Positions 17,042 through 25,479 of a stretch of 64,000 nt of DNA are shown piece after piece. Under the pieces are notes generated by a model. The model saw only the letters and a program-made list of their open reading frames with translations. It made no database searches and had not been told where the DNA came from. Source of the stretch: Chloroflexota bacterium (GTDB lineage Bacteria; Chloroflexota; UBA11872; UBA12225; JAJDUF01). Location of the stretch: positions 124,001 through 188,000 of the forward strand of contig JAJDUF010000010.1 of NCBI GenBank assembly GCA_022826725.1. Direction: 5' to 3'. Within the stretch, counting starts at the first letter, position 1, and each line of letters begins with the position of its first letter. A program made the position numbers and the translations under genes.

Positions 17042-18040
17042 ATGAAGGTGTTACTACGCGAACGCGATCTCTCCGATGACTACGTCCGCTTTGCAGCGCA
17101 GGTCGGCTGCGACGGCTTCGACATACACCAGGAGTACAACGTGCCCGGCGTGGCCGAGCGTGGTTACGCCGACGAGCAGGGCGTCCGGGCGCTGCTGGAG
17201 AAGCTGCGGCGACACGGGCTAGGCGTCTATCGGGTAGCACCGCCGACGCCCGAAAACTACCTGCTCGGCCGGCCCGGCGGCGACGAGGAGGTAGACAACC
17301 TGTGCCGCACGCTCGAAGCCTTGGGCAAGGCCGGCGTGCCGTTCATGTCCATGCCGCTGCACCTGGACAATCCGGGGTATCGCGGCGCCGTGCGGGGCGT
17401 CCATCGCGGCGGCTATACCATGCACGCCTTCGACATGGCGGTGATGCGGCAAAACCTGGCGGCCAAGCCGCCGGAGTTGGTGGTGGACGTGGAGGCGCAC
17501 TTCGAGCGCAGCGTGCGCCTGTACGAGCGGCTGGTTCCGATTGCGGAGGCACTCGACATCCGGCTAATCTTGCATCCCTCCGATCCGCCGCTGCCGGAGG
17601 CGGAATTCTCGCCACGGCGCTGGTCGCAGATTCTCGATGCGGTACCGAGCACGCACAGCGGCCTGCTCTACTGCATCGGCACCCGCTACGAGTCGGGCAC
17701 CAACATCGTCGAGAACATCCGGGCCTTCGGCCGGCGAGGGAGGATTTTTCACACCCACTTCCGCAACGTGCGCGGCACCATCCCCACGCACGGTGGCTAT
17801 GAAGAAGTCGCGTTGCACGACGGCGACATGAATATGTTCCGTATCCTACTCACGCTGCGAGACATCGGGTTTAGCGGGGGCTTGCAGCTCGACCATATGC
17901 CGGCCTACGACGACGACAACCGCTTTCAGGGCATGGCGTCCGCCTATGCCGTCGGGTATGCGAAAGCGTTGCTGGCCGCGCTGGAAGTCGCCACCACCAT
18001 CAAGCCGGGTGGGCCGTTCTCAGTCAACAATCTGCACTGA
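17042..18040 (+). CDS. mannonate dehydratase-like (UxuA family) protein
   Basis: A 332-residue TIM-barrel protein of the UxuA/sugar phosphate isomerase superfamily. UxuA removes water from D-mannonate to give 2-keto-3-deoxygluconate. Metal-ligand-type residues are visible in LILHPSDPP (about 180), LLYCIGTRYESG (about 215), IFHTHFRNVRGTIP (about 238) and LQLDHMPAY (about 282). Length is slightly short for UxuA, so a related substrate is possible. GAGGAGG lies upstream of the ATG. It is followed after 18 bp by the first of two tandem oxidoreductases, so the genes form an operon. Confidence 0.85.
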   Translation: MKVLLRERDLSDDYVRFAAQVGCDGFDIHQEYNVPGVAERGYADEQGVRALLEKLRRHGLGVYRVAPPTPENYLLGRPGGDEEVDNLCRTLEALGKAGVPFMSMPLHLDNPGYRGAVRGVHRGGYTMHAFDMAVMRQNLAAKPPELVVDVEAHFERSVRLYERLVPIAEALDIRLILHPSDPPLPEAEFSPRRWSQILDAVPSTHSGLLYCIGTRYESGTNIVENIRAFGRRGRIFHTHFRNVRGTIPTHGGYEEVALHDGDMNMFRILLTLRDIGFSGGLQLDHMPAYDDDNRFQGMASAYAVGYAKALLAALEVATTIKPGGPFSVNNLH

Positions 18041-18058
18041 GCGAAAGGAGCCGACGCT

Positions 18059-19162
18059 ATGAGCGGGCAATCGAGGCGCTATCGGGCCGGCATCATCGGG
18101 TTGAGCGGGATTGCCGCCAACCGGCAGGGAATAGAGTCGCACCCGGCCCTGGGGAGCCTGCAAGGGGGCAGCCATGCCGCCGCCTACCATCTGGTGTCCC
18201 GGGCGGATGTCGTCGCGGTGTGCGAGCTACGCACGGAGCTATTCGACACCTTCCGCAGCACGTGGGGCGACGTCTGGCCGGAGGTCCGCACCTATACCGA
18301 CTACCACGAGATGCTGGCGCAGGAGGACCTCGATGTGTTGTCGGTGGTTACCTCCGACCATCTGCACGCGGATATGGTCGTTGACGCGGCGGCTGCCGGC
18401 GTGCCCGGCATCTTTTGCGAAAAGCCCATCGCTACCACGCTGGCCGATGCCGACCGGATGATCGCCGCCTGTGAGCAGCACGGGGCGTTGCTCTCCATTG
18501 ACCACACGCGGCGGTTCCGGGGGCTGTGGTACGAGGTGCGGGAAATGGTGCGGAGCGAAACGGTGGGCCGCTTGCGGGCCATCGTCATGACCATGGGCTA
18601 CCGGCGCTCGATGCTGTTCCGCAACGGGACGCATATGATTGACACGTTGAGCTTCCTGAGCGATGCCGAGCCGGAGTGGGTGGTCGCGGAGCTGGACGAC
18701 GGCTTCGAGGACTACGGCCCCGTGTATGCCGGCGATGGCGGGACCGATCCGCGGACCGATCCGGGCGGGTACGTGCTGCTGCGGTTCCGCAATGGGGTCC
18801 GCGCCCAGATCACCATGCCACAGACCGAGGCCGGCTCGATCTTCGGCTTTCATCTCATCTGCGAGCGCGGGAGCATCTTCGTCCACGATAAGGGGGCCGA
18901 ACTCTGGGCGCCGGGCGCCGATGCGCTTACCGTCGAACGGCAGACGCTGGCGGTCCCCGGGTACAGCTTTGGGGGCCAGCGAGCGGGCATCGAGGAGCTG
19001 GTGGAGCATATCGCGGCCCGCGAGGCCGGGCGCGAGCCACCGGCGCCGCTGCTCTCACCGGGCAACGCCGGCCGGCAGACACTGGAAATCCTGCTGGGCA
19101 TCCTGCGCTCGCACCACGAAGGCAACGCCAAGATCACGTTTCCCCTCGCCGGCGACGCCTGA
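18059..19162 (+). CDS. Gfo/Idh/MocA family oxidoreductase, tandem copy A
   Basis: A 367-residue NAD(P)-dependent oxidoreductase with Rossmann motif GIIGLSGIA near residue 11, the EKPIATTLADAD motif near 122, and a HTRRF segment near 150. The C-terminal half carries the substrate-binding sheet. It is closely similar over its whole length to the next gene (by eye about three quarters identical), so the pair arose by duplication. AAAGGAG precedes the ATG. With the dehydratases upstream, oxidation of a sugar or sugar acid is likely; the substrate is unknown. Confidence 0.92.
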   Translation: MSGQSRRYRAGIIGLSGIAANRQGIESHPALGSLQGGSHAAAYHLVSRADVVAVCELRTELFDTFRSTWGDVWPEVRTYTDYHEMLAQEDLDVLSVVTSDHLHADMVVDAAAAGVPGIFCEKPIATTLADADRMIAACEQHGALLSIDHTRRFRGLWYEVREMVRSETVGRLRAIVMTMGYRRSMLFRNGTHMIDTLSFLSDAEPEWVVAELDDGFEDYGPVYAGDGGTDPRTDPGGYVLLRFRNGVRAQITMPQTEAGSIFGFHLICERGSIFVHDKGAELWAPGADALTVERQTLAVPGYSFGGQRAGIEELVEHIAAREAGREPPAPLLSPGNAGRQTLEILLGILRSHHEGNAKITFPLAGDA

Positions 19163-19236
19163 GGACGGCGCTCGCACCAGTACGCTAGTTCTTCAGTACC
19201 TAACGGGAGATTCAACCGAAGAAGGAGCATGGCACT

Positions 19237-20346
19237 ATGAACACTCCAGGACAGGCGGGCCGCTATCGCGCCGGCATCATCGGCCTCAGCGGGATTGCCG
19301 CAATGCGGCGGGGTTTTGAGTCGCACCCGGCCCTAGGTAACGTTCAGGTCGGCAGCCACGCCGCCGCCTACCACCTCGTACCTGAGACGGATGTCGTTGC
19401 CATCTGCGAGCTACGGACGGATTTGTTCGATACCTTTCGCGACACGTGGGGCGACGTCTGGCCGGACGTTCGCGCCTATACGGACTACCGCGAGATGCTG
19501 GCGCAGGAAAACCTCGATCTGCTCTCGGTGGCTACCTCCGACCACGTACACGCTGATATGGTCGTTGACGCCGCCGCTGCCGGGGTACGCGGGATCTTCT
19601 GCGAGAAGCCTATCGCCACCACGCTGGCCGATGCCGACCGGATGATCGCCGCCTGTGAGCAGCACGGCGTCGCGCTGTCCATTGACCACACGCGGCGGTT
19701 CAAGGGGTTGTGGCACGAGGTACGGGACGTGGTGCGAAGCGAACGGCTGGGGCGCTTGCGGAGCATTACCCTGTCAATGGCGTATCCACGCGCGATGCTG
19801 TTCCGGAATGCCACCCATATGATTGACATGTTGGGGTTCCTGAGCGGCTCCGAGCCGGAGTGGGTGGTCGCCGAGCTGGATGACGGGTTCGAGGACTACG
19901 GGCCGGTCTACGCCGGCGACGGGGGGCACGACCCACGGACCGACCCGGGCGGCTATGCGCTGCTGCGGTTCCGCAACGGGGTACGCGCCCAGATCATCAT
20001 GCCACAGACCAAGATCGGCACGATCTCCGGGTTTGAGATTATCTGTGACCGTGGACGTATCCATGTCGGCGACCATGGGGCCGAGGTGTGGGAGCCAAGT
20101 GCGGACGAATCGGCGGCCTACCAGCGGACACTGCCGACGGCGCCCTACAACTTCGACGGTCAGCGCTCCGGTATTGAGGAGCTTGTGCAGCACGTGGCGG
20201 CCCATGACGCCGGGCGCGAGCCTCCGGCGCCGTTGGTCTCGCCGGGGAGCGCCGGCCGGCAGACGCTGGAGATCATCCTGGGCATCCTGCGCTCGCAGCA
20301 CGAAGGCAATGCCAAGATCACCTTTCCCTTAGCCGGCGACATTTAG
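19237..20346 (+). CDS. Gfo/Idh/MocA family oxidoreductase, tandem copy B
   Basis: A 369-residue protein, the second of a tandem pair. It shares with copy A the GIIGLSGIA cofactor motif, EKPIATTLADAD, IDHTRRF, EDYGPVYAGDGG and the C-terminal NAKITFPLAGD end. Differences cluster at the N-terminus and in the region around residues 270-310, which may set substrate preference. AGAAGGAG precedes the ATG, 74 bp after copy A ends. The stop codon is followed immediately, in the same frame, by a fragment of a Uma2-type gene. Confidence 0.92.
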   Translation: MNTPGQAGRYRAGIIGLSGIAAMRRGFESHPALGNVQVGSHAAAYHLVPETDVVAICELRTDLFDTFRDTWGDVWPDVRAYTDYREMLAQENLDLLSVATSDHVHADMVVDAAAAGVRGIFCEKPIATTLADADRMIAACEQHGVALSIDHTRRFKGLWHEVRDVVRSERLGRLRSITLSMAYPRAMLFRNATHMIDMLGFLSGSEPEWVVAELDDGFEDYGPVYAGDGGHDPRTDPGGYALLRFRNGVRAQIIMPQTKIGTISGFEIICDRGRIHVGDHGAEVWEPSADESAAYQRTLPTAPYNFDGQRSGIEELVQHVAAHDAGREPPAPLVSPGSAGRQTLEIILGILRSQHEGNAKITFPLAGDI

Positions 20347-20454
20347 GCGTTGCTGTCTGTGTCGATAACGCTCACGGTGAACGACGAAATCACCAGCGGT
20401 AAGGTGCTTCCGGAGTTTCGGTGCCCGGTCGCTGCCTTCTTCGAGCGCGTGTGA
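20347..20454 (+). pseudogene. C-terminal remnant of a Uma2 family gene
   Basis: Directly after the stop of the oxidoreductase and in the same frame are 35 codons ending in TGA. They read ITLTVNDEITSGKVLPEF then RCPVAAFFERV. This is plainly the C-terminus of a Uma2 protein: the intact copy at 30640-31290 ends EITGGDVLPDFRCPVAAFFD. No upstream part of the Uma2 gene is present. The remnant marks a deletion or recombination junction, next to the restriction-modification module. Confidence 0.8.
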
Positions 20455-20474
20455 AGCATCCGCTTCACATCGAA

Positions 20475-21380
20475 CTAATACGTCAGCAGGAGACGGTCGG
20501 CAACTATCTCTTTCTCAAGGGTATCTCCAGCCATTTGGAAGCGACGTAACATCGAGCGTCCGCAGTTGACCAAGACCTCACGCTCAAATAACCCTTCAGG
20601 TATTGGCACTTGGCACAAGTATGTGCCGGACCTCTTCGTGCCGTCAATGCTCAGTACGACGGATACGCCGCGATCCCTGCATCTCCGAATGGCTCCAAAT
20701 AAGCGCTCAAGCCGGAACGCCTGCGCTCCATACAAGATACTCTGAGTCTCAGTATAGGGCGGGTCACAATAAATCAGGTCTCCCGCACAGGCCCTATCCA
20801 TCACAGATTCGAACTCAGCATTCAGAAATACCGTGTGCTCCGTCCTCCTATGCCAAACTGTCACCCTCTTGGCAAAGGCTCCTGGATGAATCGGATTATG
20901 CACTCCGCAGGGCGTACTCATATAGCCATCGCGCTGCCTGAATCGTACAACGCCGCCATAACAGGAACGCGACAGAAATAGCAAGTCTGCCGCATTGGGG
21001 TGAGAGTTATACCGAGCCTTGATCTGCTCGTAGACCTCTCGGCGGTCGCCGGCCATGAATTGCTGCCACCTCTCGGAGTACCACTGGTTGAGCATGTCCG
21101 GGTCGGAGGCAAGTGCCTGCCAAATATCCATGAGTGGCTGGAGAATGTCGGATGCAATACCGTGAGCGGGCATGAGGGTGCCTAGGACTGCACCGCTACC
21201 CAGGAAAGGCTCATAGTAGGTGCCGAATTTTTCCGGAAAATAGCCAATGATCTCGTGAGCAAAGCGTTGCTTATTCCCAATCCACTTGAGGAGTTGGAGC
21301 TTGAACGGCGGAGTCCTGCCACGTCCGGTACTCCGCACCCTCGGATCATCCTCAAGCAAGCTCAACTGTCTGACTGTCAT
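20475..21380 (-). CDS. D12-class (Dam-type) adenine-N6 DNA methyltransferase
   Basis: A 301-residue DNA methyltransferase. SAM-binding motif I YEPFLGSGAVLG lies near residue 55 and the catalytic motif IYCDPPYTET near 205, the order found in D12-class enzymes such as Dam and M.EcoRV. N-terminal LLKWIGNKQRFA is also characteristic. The product is N6-methyladenine, probably protecting DNA against the nuclease encoded divergently at 21883. The start may be ATG 21380 or GTG 21392. G+C is lower than in surrounding genes, as expected for an acquired module. The recognition site cannot be read from sequence; GATC or GATATC are typical for this class. Confidence 0.9.
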   Translation of the reverse strand: MTVRQLSLLEDDPRVRSTGRGRTPPFKLQLLKWIGNKQRFAHEIIGYFPEKFGTYYEPFLGSGAVLGTLMPAHGIASDILQPLMDIWQALASDPDMLNQWYSERWQQFMAGDRREVYEQIKARYNSHPNAADLLFLSRSCYGGVVRFRQRDGYMSTPCGVHNPIHPGAFAKRVTVWHRRTEHTVFLNAEFESVMDRACAGDLIYCDPPYTETQSILYGAQAFRLERLFGAIRRCRDRGVSVVLSIDGTKRSGTYLCQVPIPEGLFEREVLVNCGRSMLRRFQMAGDTLEKEIVADRLLLTY

Positions 21381-21403
21381 CTCAAGCCCCACTCCCGACT
21401 GAC

Positions 21404-21422
21404 ATCAATATATCAGATTGAT
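21404..21422. promoter_or_regulatory. inverted repeat in the R-M control region
   Basis: ATCAAT (21404-21409), 7-bp spacer ATATCAG, ATTGAT (21417-21422). It lies just upstream of the methyltransferase start and between the divergent halves of the module. It is a plausible operator for the XRE-type regulator at 21632, as with C-boxes of controller proteins; this is inference. Confidence 0.35.
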
Positions 21423-21631
21423 ATGCATTACCGCAACCCTGCCGCCGGCTTCAGGGCCGCATCGAAGGAAACATGCCAGCACCAGGAATATCCCGATACC
21501 GACGACACATCACTGTATCCGAAATTGGGATATAGCGCAAGTGTGCGTAGAGTCCTTGTACGGGCCGACCAGCGGCAACGATGCCATTCACCGCTTTCGG
21601 CATCCGCCTCCACACTAACTCAACGAGTCCG

Positions 21632-21886
21632 ATGGATCAGAAAACTCGCCGCAGGCAGCAGCCGGTCCTTCGCAAGCTCCTGCGGCAGTTACGCAAGGAA
21701 GCCGGGCTACGCCAGCGAGACCTCGCAGTCCGTCTCGGCCATCCACAGTCCTTTGTAAGCAAGTATGAGATAGGAGACCGCCGTCTGGATGTGCTTGAGC
21801 TACGCCAAGTGTGCATGGCAATGGGTGTACCACTCACCGCCTTTATCAAGCGCCTAGAGCAACTCTTGAAGGGAGACGATGAGTGA
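21632..21886 (+). CDS. XRE-family helix-turn-helix regulator (controller-like)
   Basis: An 84-residue protein that is essentially one HTH_3 domain: RKLLRQLRKEAGLRQRDLA followed by RLGHPQSFVSKYEIGDRRL and a final helix LTAFIKRLEQLL. The size and position, before and overlapping a nuclease gene and divergent from a methylase, match controller proteins of type II restriction-modification systems, which delay nuclease expression until DNA is methylated. ATG 21632 gives the compact form; the frame is open to 21581 but that part is not HTH. The stop overlaps the nuclease GTG by 4 bp (GTGA). Confidence 0.85.
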   Translation: MDQKTRRRQQPVLRKLLRQLRKEAGLRQRDLAVRLGHPQSFVSKYEIGDRRLDVLELRQVCMAMGVPLTAFIKRLEQLLKGDDE

Positions 21887-22734
21887 AACCGGACCGCAGA
21901 TTTACGCAACTTGATAAGCGATTCTGGGCAAATGTCCGCAGCATTAGCGAAAAACTCGGCTATACAGTCCGGCGCACCAAGAAGATCAAGGTCTATGACT
22001 TAGAAGAGATCTGTCGTGGTTTGCACGCTCTCAATCTACAAAGCAGTCATATCTCTCATCCTGACGGTAGACCAACCGAGCTAGGTGCCAAGCTCCACGA
22101 GTATTTTCGCTATCGCGCAGACGTGCTCAATACCTTTGTCAGGCCTCACCTCATGGACGCTCGTCGTGCCCGGAGCACATTTACCGAGTTGTACACACAA
22201 CTGCAACCTACATGCCCTATTCCAAAGAACAAGCAAAAGGGAGAAAAAGCCGGCCCAGCATACCTGACAGCCATTGTGAATATGATCATCGAGGCTAATT
22301 CCAATGGGCTACCCTGTGACTACGACCCCAAGCGACTGACTACCTTCACTGACAAGGGCATGCCGGTGCGGACATTAGCTCGGCGTGTAGACGGCTGCTT
22401 CCCTGGTCCAGTCAACCCGATCGCGATATGGGAGGTCAAGGAATACTACTACACAACGACGTTTGGCAGTCGAGTAGCTGACGGTATATACGAAACACTT
22501 CTCGATGGCCTGGAATTGGAGGATTTACGGAAAAACGAAGGCGTTTCCGTACAGCATCTCCTGATTATTGATGCCTATGAGACGTGGTGGAACCTGGGCC
22601 GGTCCTGCCTGTGCAGAACAATAGAGATGCTTCATATGGGATACGTTGACGAAGTCCTATTCGGGTACGAGGTTGTTGAACGGCTACCTCAGATTGTCGG
22701 AGGCTGGGTCGCCGCGCTGGAGGCAGATCGCTGA
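21883..22734 (+). CDS. type II restriction endonuclease-like protein (PD-(D/E)XK)
   Basis: A 283-residue protein starting at a GTG that overlaps the regulator stop. Near residues 168-187 it reads RRVDGCFPGPVNPIAIWEVK, which fits a PD-(D/E)XK core (Asp, then Glu-x-Lys). A Tyr-rich strand and a SRVADGIYETLLDGLE helix follow. I do not recognise a named family, but the position beside a DNA methylase and an XRE controller makes a restriction enzyme the best call. The N-terminal 100 residues are basic and probably bind DNA. Codon use is more A+T-rich than in the flanking genes. Confidence 0.78.
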   Translation: MKPDRRFTQLDKRFWANVRSISEKLGYTVRRTKKIKVYDLEEICRGLHALNLQSSHISHPDGRPTELGAKLHEYFRYRADVLNTFVRPHLMDARRARSTFTELYTQLQPTCPIPKNKQKGEKAGPAYLTAIVNMIIEANSNGLPCDYDPKRLTTFTDKGMPVRTLARRVDGCFPGPVNPIAIWEVKEYYYTTTFGSRVADGIYETLLDGLELEDLRKNEGVSVQHLLIIDAYETWWNLGRSCLCRTIEMLHMGYVDEVLFGYEVVERLPQIVGGWVAALEADR

Positions 22735-22844
22735 TGATCGAGCGCATTGATCGGAAGCGGCTGCCGGCGGCCAGCAGTCCCCAGCCTCCTACATCCCCTC
22801 TCGTGGCTTCTCGGCACCCGCCTGCCGTAGCCGCCGTAGCGGCC

Positions 22845-22875
22845 AGGGCACCCACAAGGGACGCTCCTACGGGGT
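22845..22875. repeat. dispersed ACCCACAAGGGACG repeat, copy 2
   Basis: GGGCACCCACAAGGGACGCT followed by CCTACGGGG, in the gap after the restriction nuclease; related to the copy at 12955-12980. Confidence 0.5.
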
Positions 22876-22900
22876 AGAGGCACTTATCCACCACGCCGGG

Positions 22901-24091
22901 TCAGGACGGGTCCTTGAGGCCGCTGCCGGTGAGACACGCGACTACCGTTTCGTCGGGGCTAACAATCCCCTCGCGCGCCAGCGATGCGAGCCCGGCCAGC
23001 GGCACGGCCGCCGTCGGCTCGACATCCAGCCCTTCGAGCGTTGCAAGCAGCTCACGATGGGCGAGGATGGCCGCGTCGTCCACGGCGACGGCGCTCCCGG
23101 CGCTCTCGCGCACGATGCTGAGGATGTGGCGGCCACGTGGCGGCGCTACCACCTCGATCCCGCCGGCCACCGTCGGCTGGCGGTCAATGGGCGCCGGCTC
23201 GTCACTGCCCTGCTGGTAGGCCGTCACGAGCGGCGCGCAGCCGGTGGATTGCGCTACGTGCATCCGGGGAGCGGACGGCACCCAGCCCCACGACCGCCAC
23301 TCCTGGCAGCCGCGCCATAGGCCGACGAAGAGCGAGCCGCCACCGACCGGCAAGATCATGTGGTCCGGCGCTTGGCAGTCAAAGGACTCCAGCACCTCGT
23401 AAGCCGCGGTCTTCATCCCTTCGGTGAAGTAGGGATTGAGGTTGTGCGCTGCGTAATAGCTTTCACCATCACTGACGGCATCGAGCGCTGCCGCGGTGAC
23501 GTCGGAGCGGGTGCCCCCGATGCGCCGCACGTTCGCGCCGCAGCGCTCGATGGGCCGCACTTTGGCCGTCGGGGCCGCTGCCGGGACAAAGATGTCGCAG
23601 GCAATGCCGGCTCGCGCACTGTAGGCGGCGATAGAGGCACCGGCGTTGCCGGACGAATCCTCGACCATCCGGCCGATGCCCCATTCGGCGGCTTTCGCCA
23701 CCACCACCGCGGCGCCACGATCCTTGAACGAGCCAGTGGGTGAGACGTACTCCAGCTTGGCGTAGACCCGACGTAGACCGTGGCGTTCGCCCCAGCGCGG
23801 CAAGGGGACGAGCGGCGTGTCGCCCTCGCCAAGCGTTACGGGTGCTGCGCCAGGATCAGCGGTCGGCGGCAAGAAGTGCGCGTAGCGCCAGAGGCCGGTG
23901 GCCTGGCGACCTTGCTCCAGCGCCGCCTCCCGATCCGCCGTGAACGCGGCCGGCCACTCGTAGCCCACGGTGAGCAGGCCACCACACACGCACGCCCAGA
24001 GCGGCTCGGTGTCGGCGTAGGTTGCGCCGCACGACGTACAGCGCAGCGTCACGGTCGGGTGAGCAGGAACGCCTTCACTTGGTGAGGTCAT
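22901..24091 (-). CDS. threonine synthase-like PLP enzyme (second copy)
   Basis: A 396-residue fold-type II PLP enzyme. A zinc-ribbon-like CTSC...CVCG segment (about 16-37) leads into GEGDTPLVPLP and the PLP lysine in SPTGSFKDRGAAV near residue 122. DSSGNAGASIAAY binds substrate carboxylate, and PVGGGSLFVGL is the phosphate-binding loop. It is shorter than and clearly different from the enzyme at 3881, and the substrate loop SGNAG is closer to threonine synthase/diaminopropionate lyase-like relatives. ATG 24091 follows GGGAG and is preferred over 24115. It may be the housekeeping threonine synthase or a paralogue with another substrate. Confidence 0.83.
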   Translation of the reverse strand: MTSPSEGVPAHPTVTLRCTSCGATYADTEPLWACVCGGLLTVGYEWPAAFTADREAALEQGRQATGLWRYAHFLPPTADPGAAPVTLGEGDTPLVPLPRWGERHGLRRVYAKLEYVSPTGSFKDRGAAVVVAKAAEWGIGRMVEDSSGNAGASIAAYSARAGIACDIFVPAAAPTAKVRPIERCGANVRRIGGTRSDVTAAALDAVSDGESYYAAHNLNPYFTEGMKTAAYEVLESFDCQAPDHMILPVGGGSLFVGLWRGCQEWRSWGWVPSAPRMHVAQSTGCAPLVTAYQQGSDEPAPIDRQPTVAGGIEVVAPPRGRHILSIVRESAGSAVAVDDAAILAHRELLATLEGLDVEPTAAVPLAGLASLAREGIVSPDETVVACLTGSGLKDPS

Positions 24092-24132
24092 CGTATTACT
24101 CCCACGTTGCGTCATTGCCAGGATGGCGCTCG

Positions 24133-25266
24133 CTACTCCGTGCGCTCGGCATTCTCTGTGGCGGCCAGTGCCGTCAGTCCATCCGATTCGCGCAGGTAGA
24201 GGTTGCGAGCGGGGAAGGAAATCTCGATGCCCACCTCGTCATAGCGCTGCTTGACCGCTTTGATGAACCGATGCTGGAGCAGGCGGCTGGTCGGCCAATC
24301 CTTGGCCCGCATGATAACGACGTAGTTGATGTTGGAATCGGCAAACGCAGTGTAGCGCATGATCGGCTCGAAGTCGGTCGCCGCCCCTGGCGTATCGCGC
24401 ACCAGCCGGTTGGCTACCTCCAGTGTGACCTGCTCGACCTGCTGCAGATCGCTGTCGTAGGCGACGCCATTGCGGATATAGACCGCGACCTCATCGTTGG
24501 GCATCTGGTAGTTCGTCAGGATGCTCTCGGCCAGCTTGCCGTTCGGGACAATGAGCAGGTTGTTGGCGAACAGGCGCAGTTTTGTCGTCCGCCAGCCCAC
24601 GTCCTCGACAAATCCCCGCTGACCTCCATCCAACTCGACCATATCGCCCACGCGGACGGTGCCATCAATGAAAATGCTGAGGCCGGCCAGGAGGTTGGCG
24701 AGGGTGTTCTGCGCCGCGAAGGCCACCGCGATGCCGCCGATGCCCAGACCGGTAAGCAAAGGCGTCACCGACACACCGACTTGGTCCAGGATGACGAGCG
24801 CGCCGACGACCACAATGGCGCCCGTACACGCCCGCTGCACCTGGGGCATGATGGATTGCAGCACCCGCAATTGCTCAGGTGTCTGGAGCCGCTGCTCCAA
24901 GTGCTCCGTGAACACACTCACGAAACTGCGCGTCATCCGCACGGCGGCGATGAGCACGAGACCTAGGACGACGGCGCCCAACCACACCGCCGGGCGCTGA
25001 TCGCCGGCCGCCCAGAGCGAGAGGTTGGCGAGCGCCAGATAGGTGCCGCCCAACACGATCATCAACGGCACCACGACGCGGATGTCATCAAGAAACCTGC
25101 TCGCTGCCTGCCGCTTCAGACTCTCGCTCTCGGACAACCGGAGTCGGCGGCTCACGACCCACCGCAGCCACCACACGCCCCCGGCGAGGAGCAGCGCGAG
25201 CACCACGATTCCCAGTGATCCGGCCACCCGCGAGGTCAAAAACGCGCTGGCTATTTCCCAATCCAT
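24133..25266 (-). CDS. small-conductance mechanosensitive channel (MscS family)
   Basis: A 377-residue membrane protein. An N-terminal transmembrane helix (about 10-35) and two or three more (about 65-135) precede a pore-lining helix with the MscS pattern LLTGLGIGGIAVAFAAQNTL near residue 185. The beta domain MVELDGGQRGFVEDVGWRTT and the alpha/beta cage follow. MscS channels open on membrane stretch to release solutes after osmotic downshock. The ATG at 25266 follows GGAGAGGTGGAG; the longer frame to 25350 is not supported. It lies 41 bp before the PLP enzyme gene on the same strand. Confidence 0.92.
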   Translation of the reverse strand: MDWEIASAFLTSRVAGSLGIVVLALLLAGGVWWLRWVVSRRLRLSESESLKRQAASRFLDDIRVVVPLMIVLGGTYLALANLSLWAAGDQRPAVWLGAVVLGLVLIAAVRMTRSFVSVFTEHLEQRLQTPEQLRVLQSIMPQVQRACTGAIVVVGALVILDQVGVSVTPLLTGLGIGGIAVAFAAQNTLANLLAGLSIFIDGTVRVGDMVELDGGQRGFVEDVGWRTTKLRLFANNLLIVPNGKLAESILTNYQMPNDEVAVYIRNGVAYDSDLQQVEQVTLEVANRLVRDTPGAATDFEPIMRYTAFADSNINYVVIMRAKDWPTSRLLQHRFIKAVKQRYDEVGIEISFPARNLYLRESDGLTALAATENAERTE

Positions 25267-25479
25267 CGCTCCACCTCTCCCGATGATCTTACGACCCCGG
25301 CCAGCGCCAATCAACACGACCGGGAGGGCAGCAGCGGCCGGCCCCGTCATTGCAGCTCCCGCCGCAATCCAGGAACACCGCAGTTGCTTCTGGCACCTGT
25401 GCCGTCATCAGACCAGGCTTTCGGCAGGTATGATACTCGGTGGCCTAGCGGCACGAATTGCCGACGGAAAGCGCCAGCG

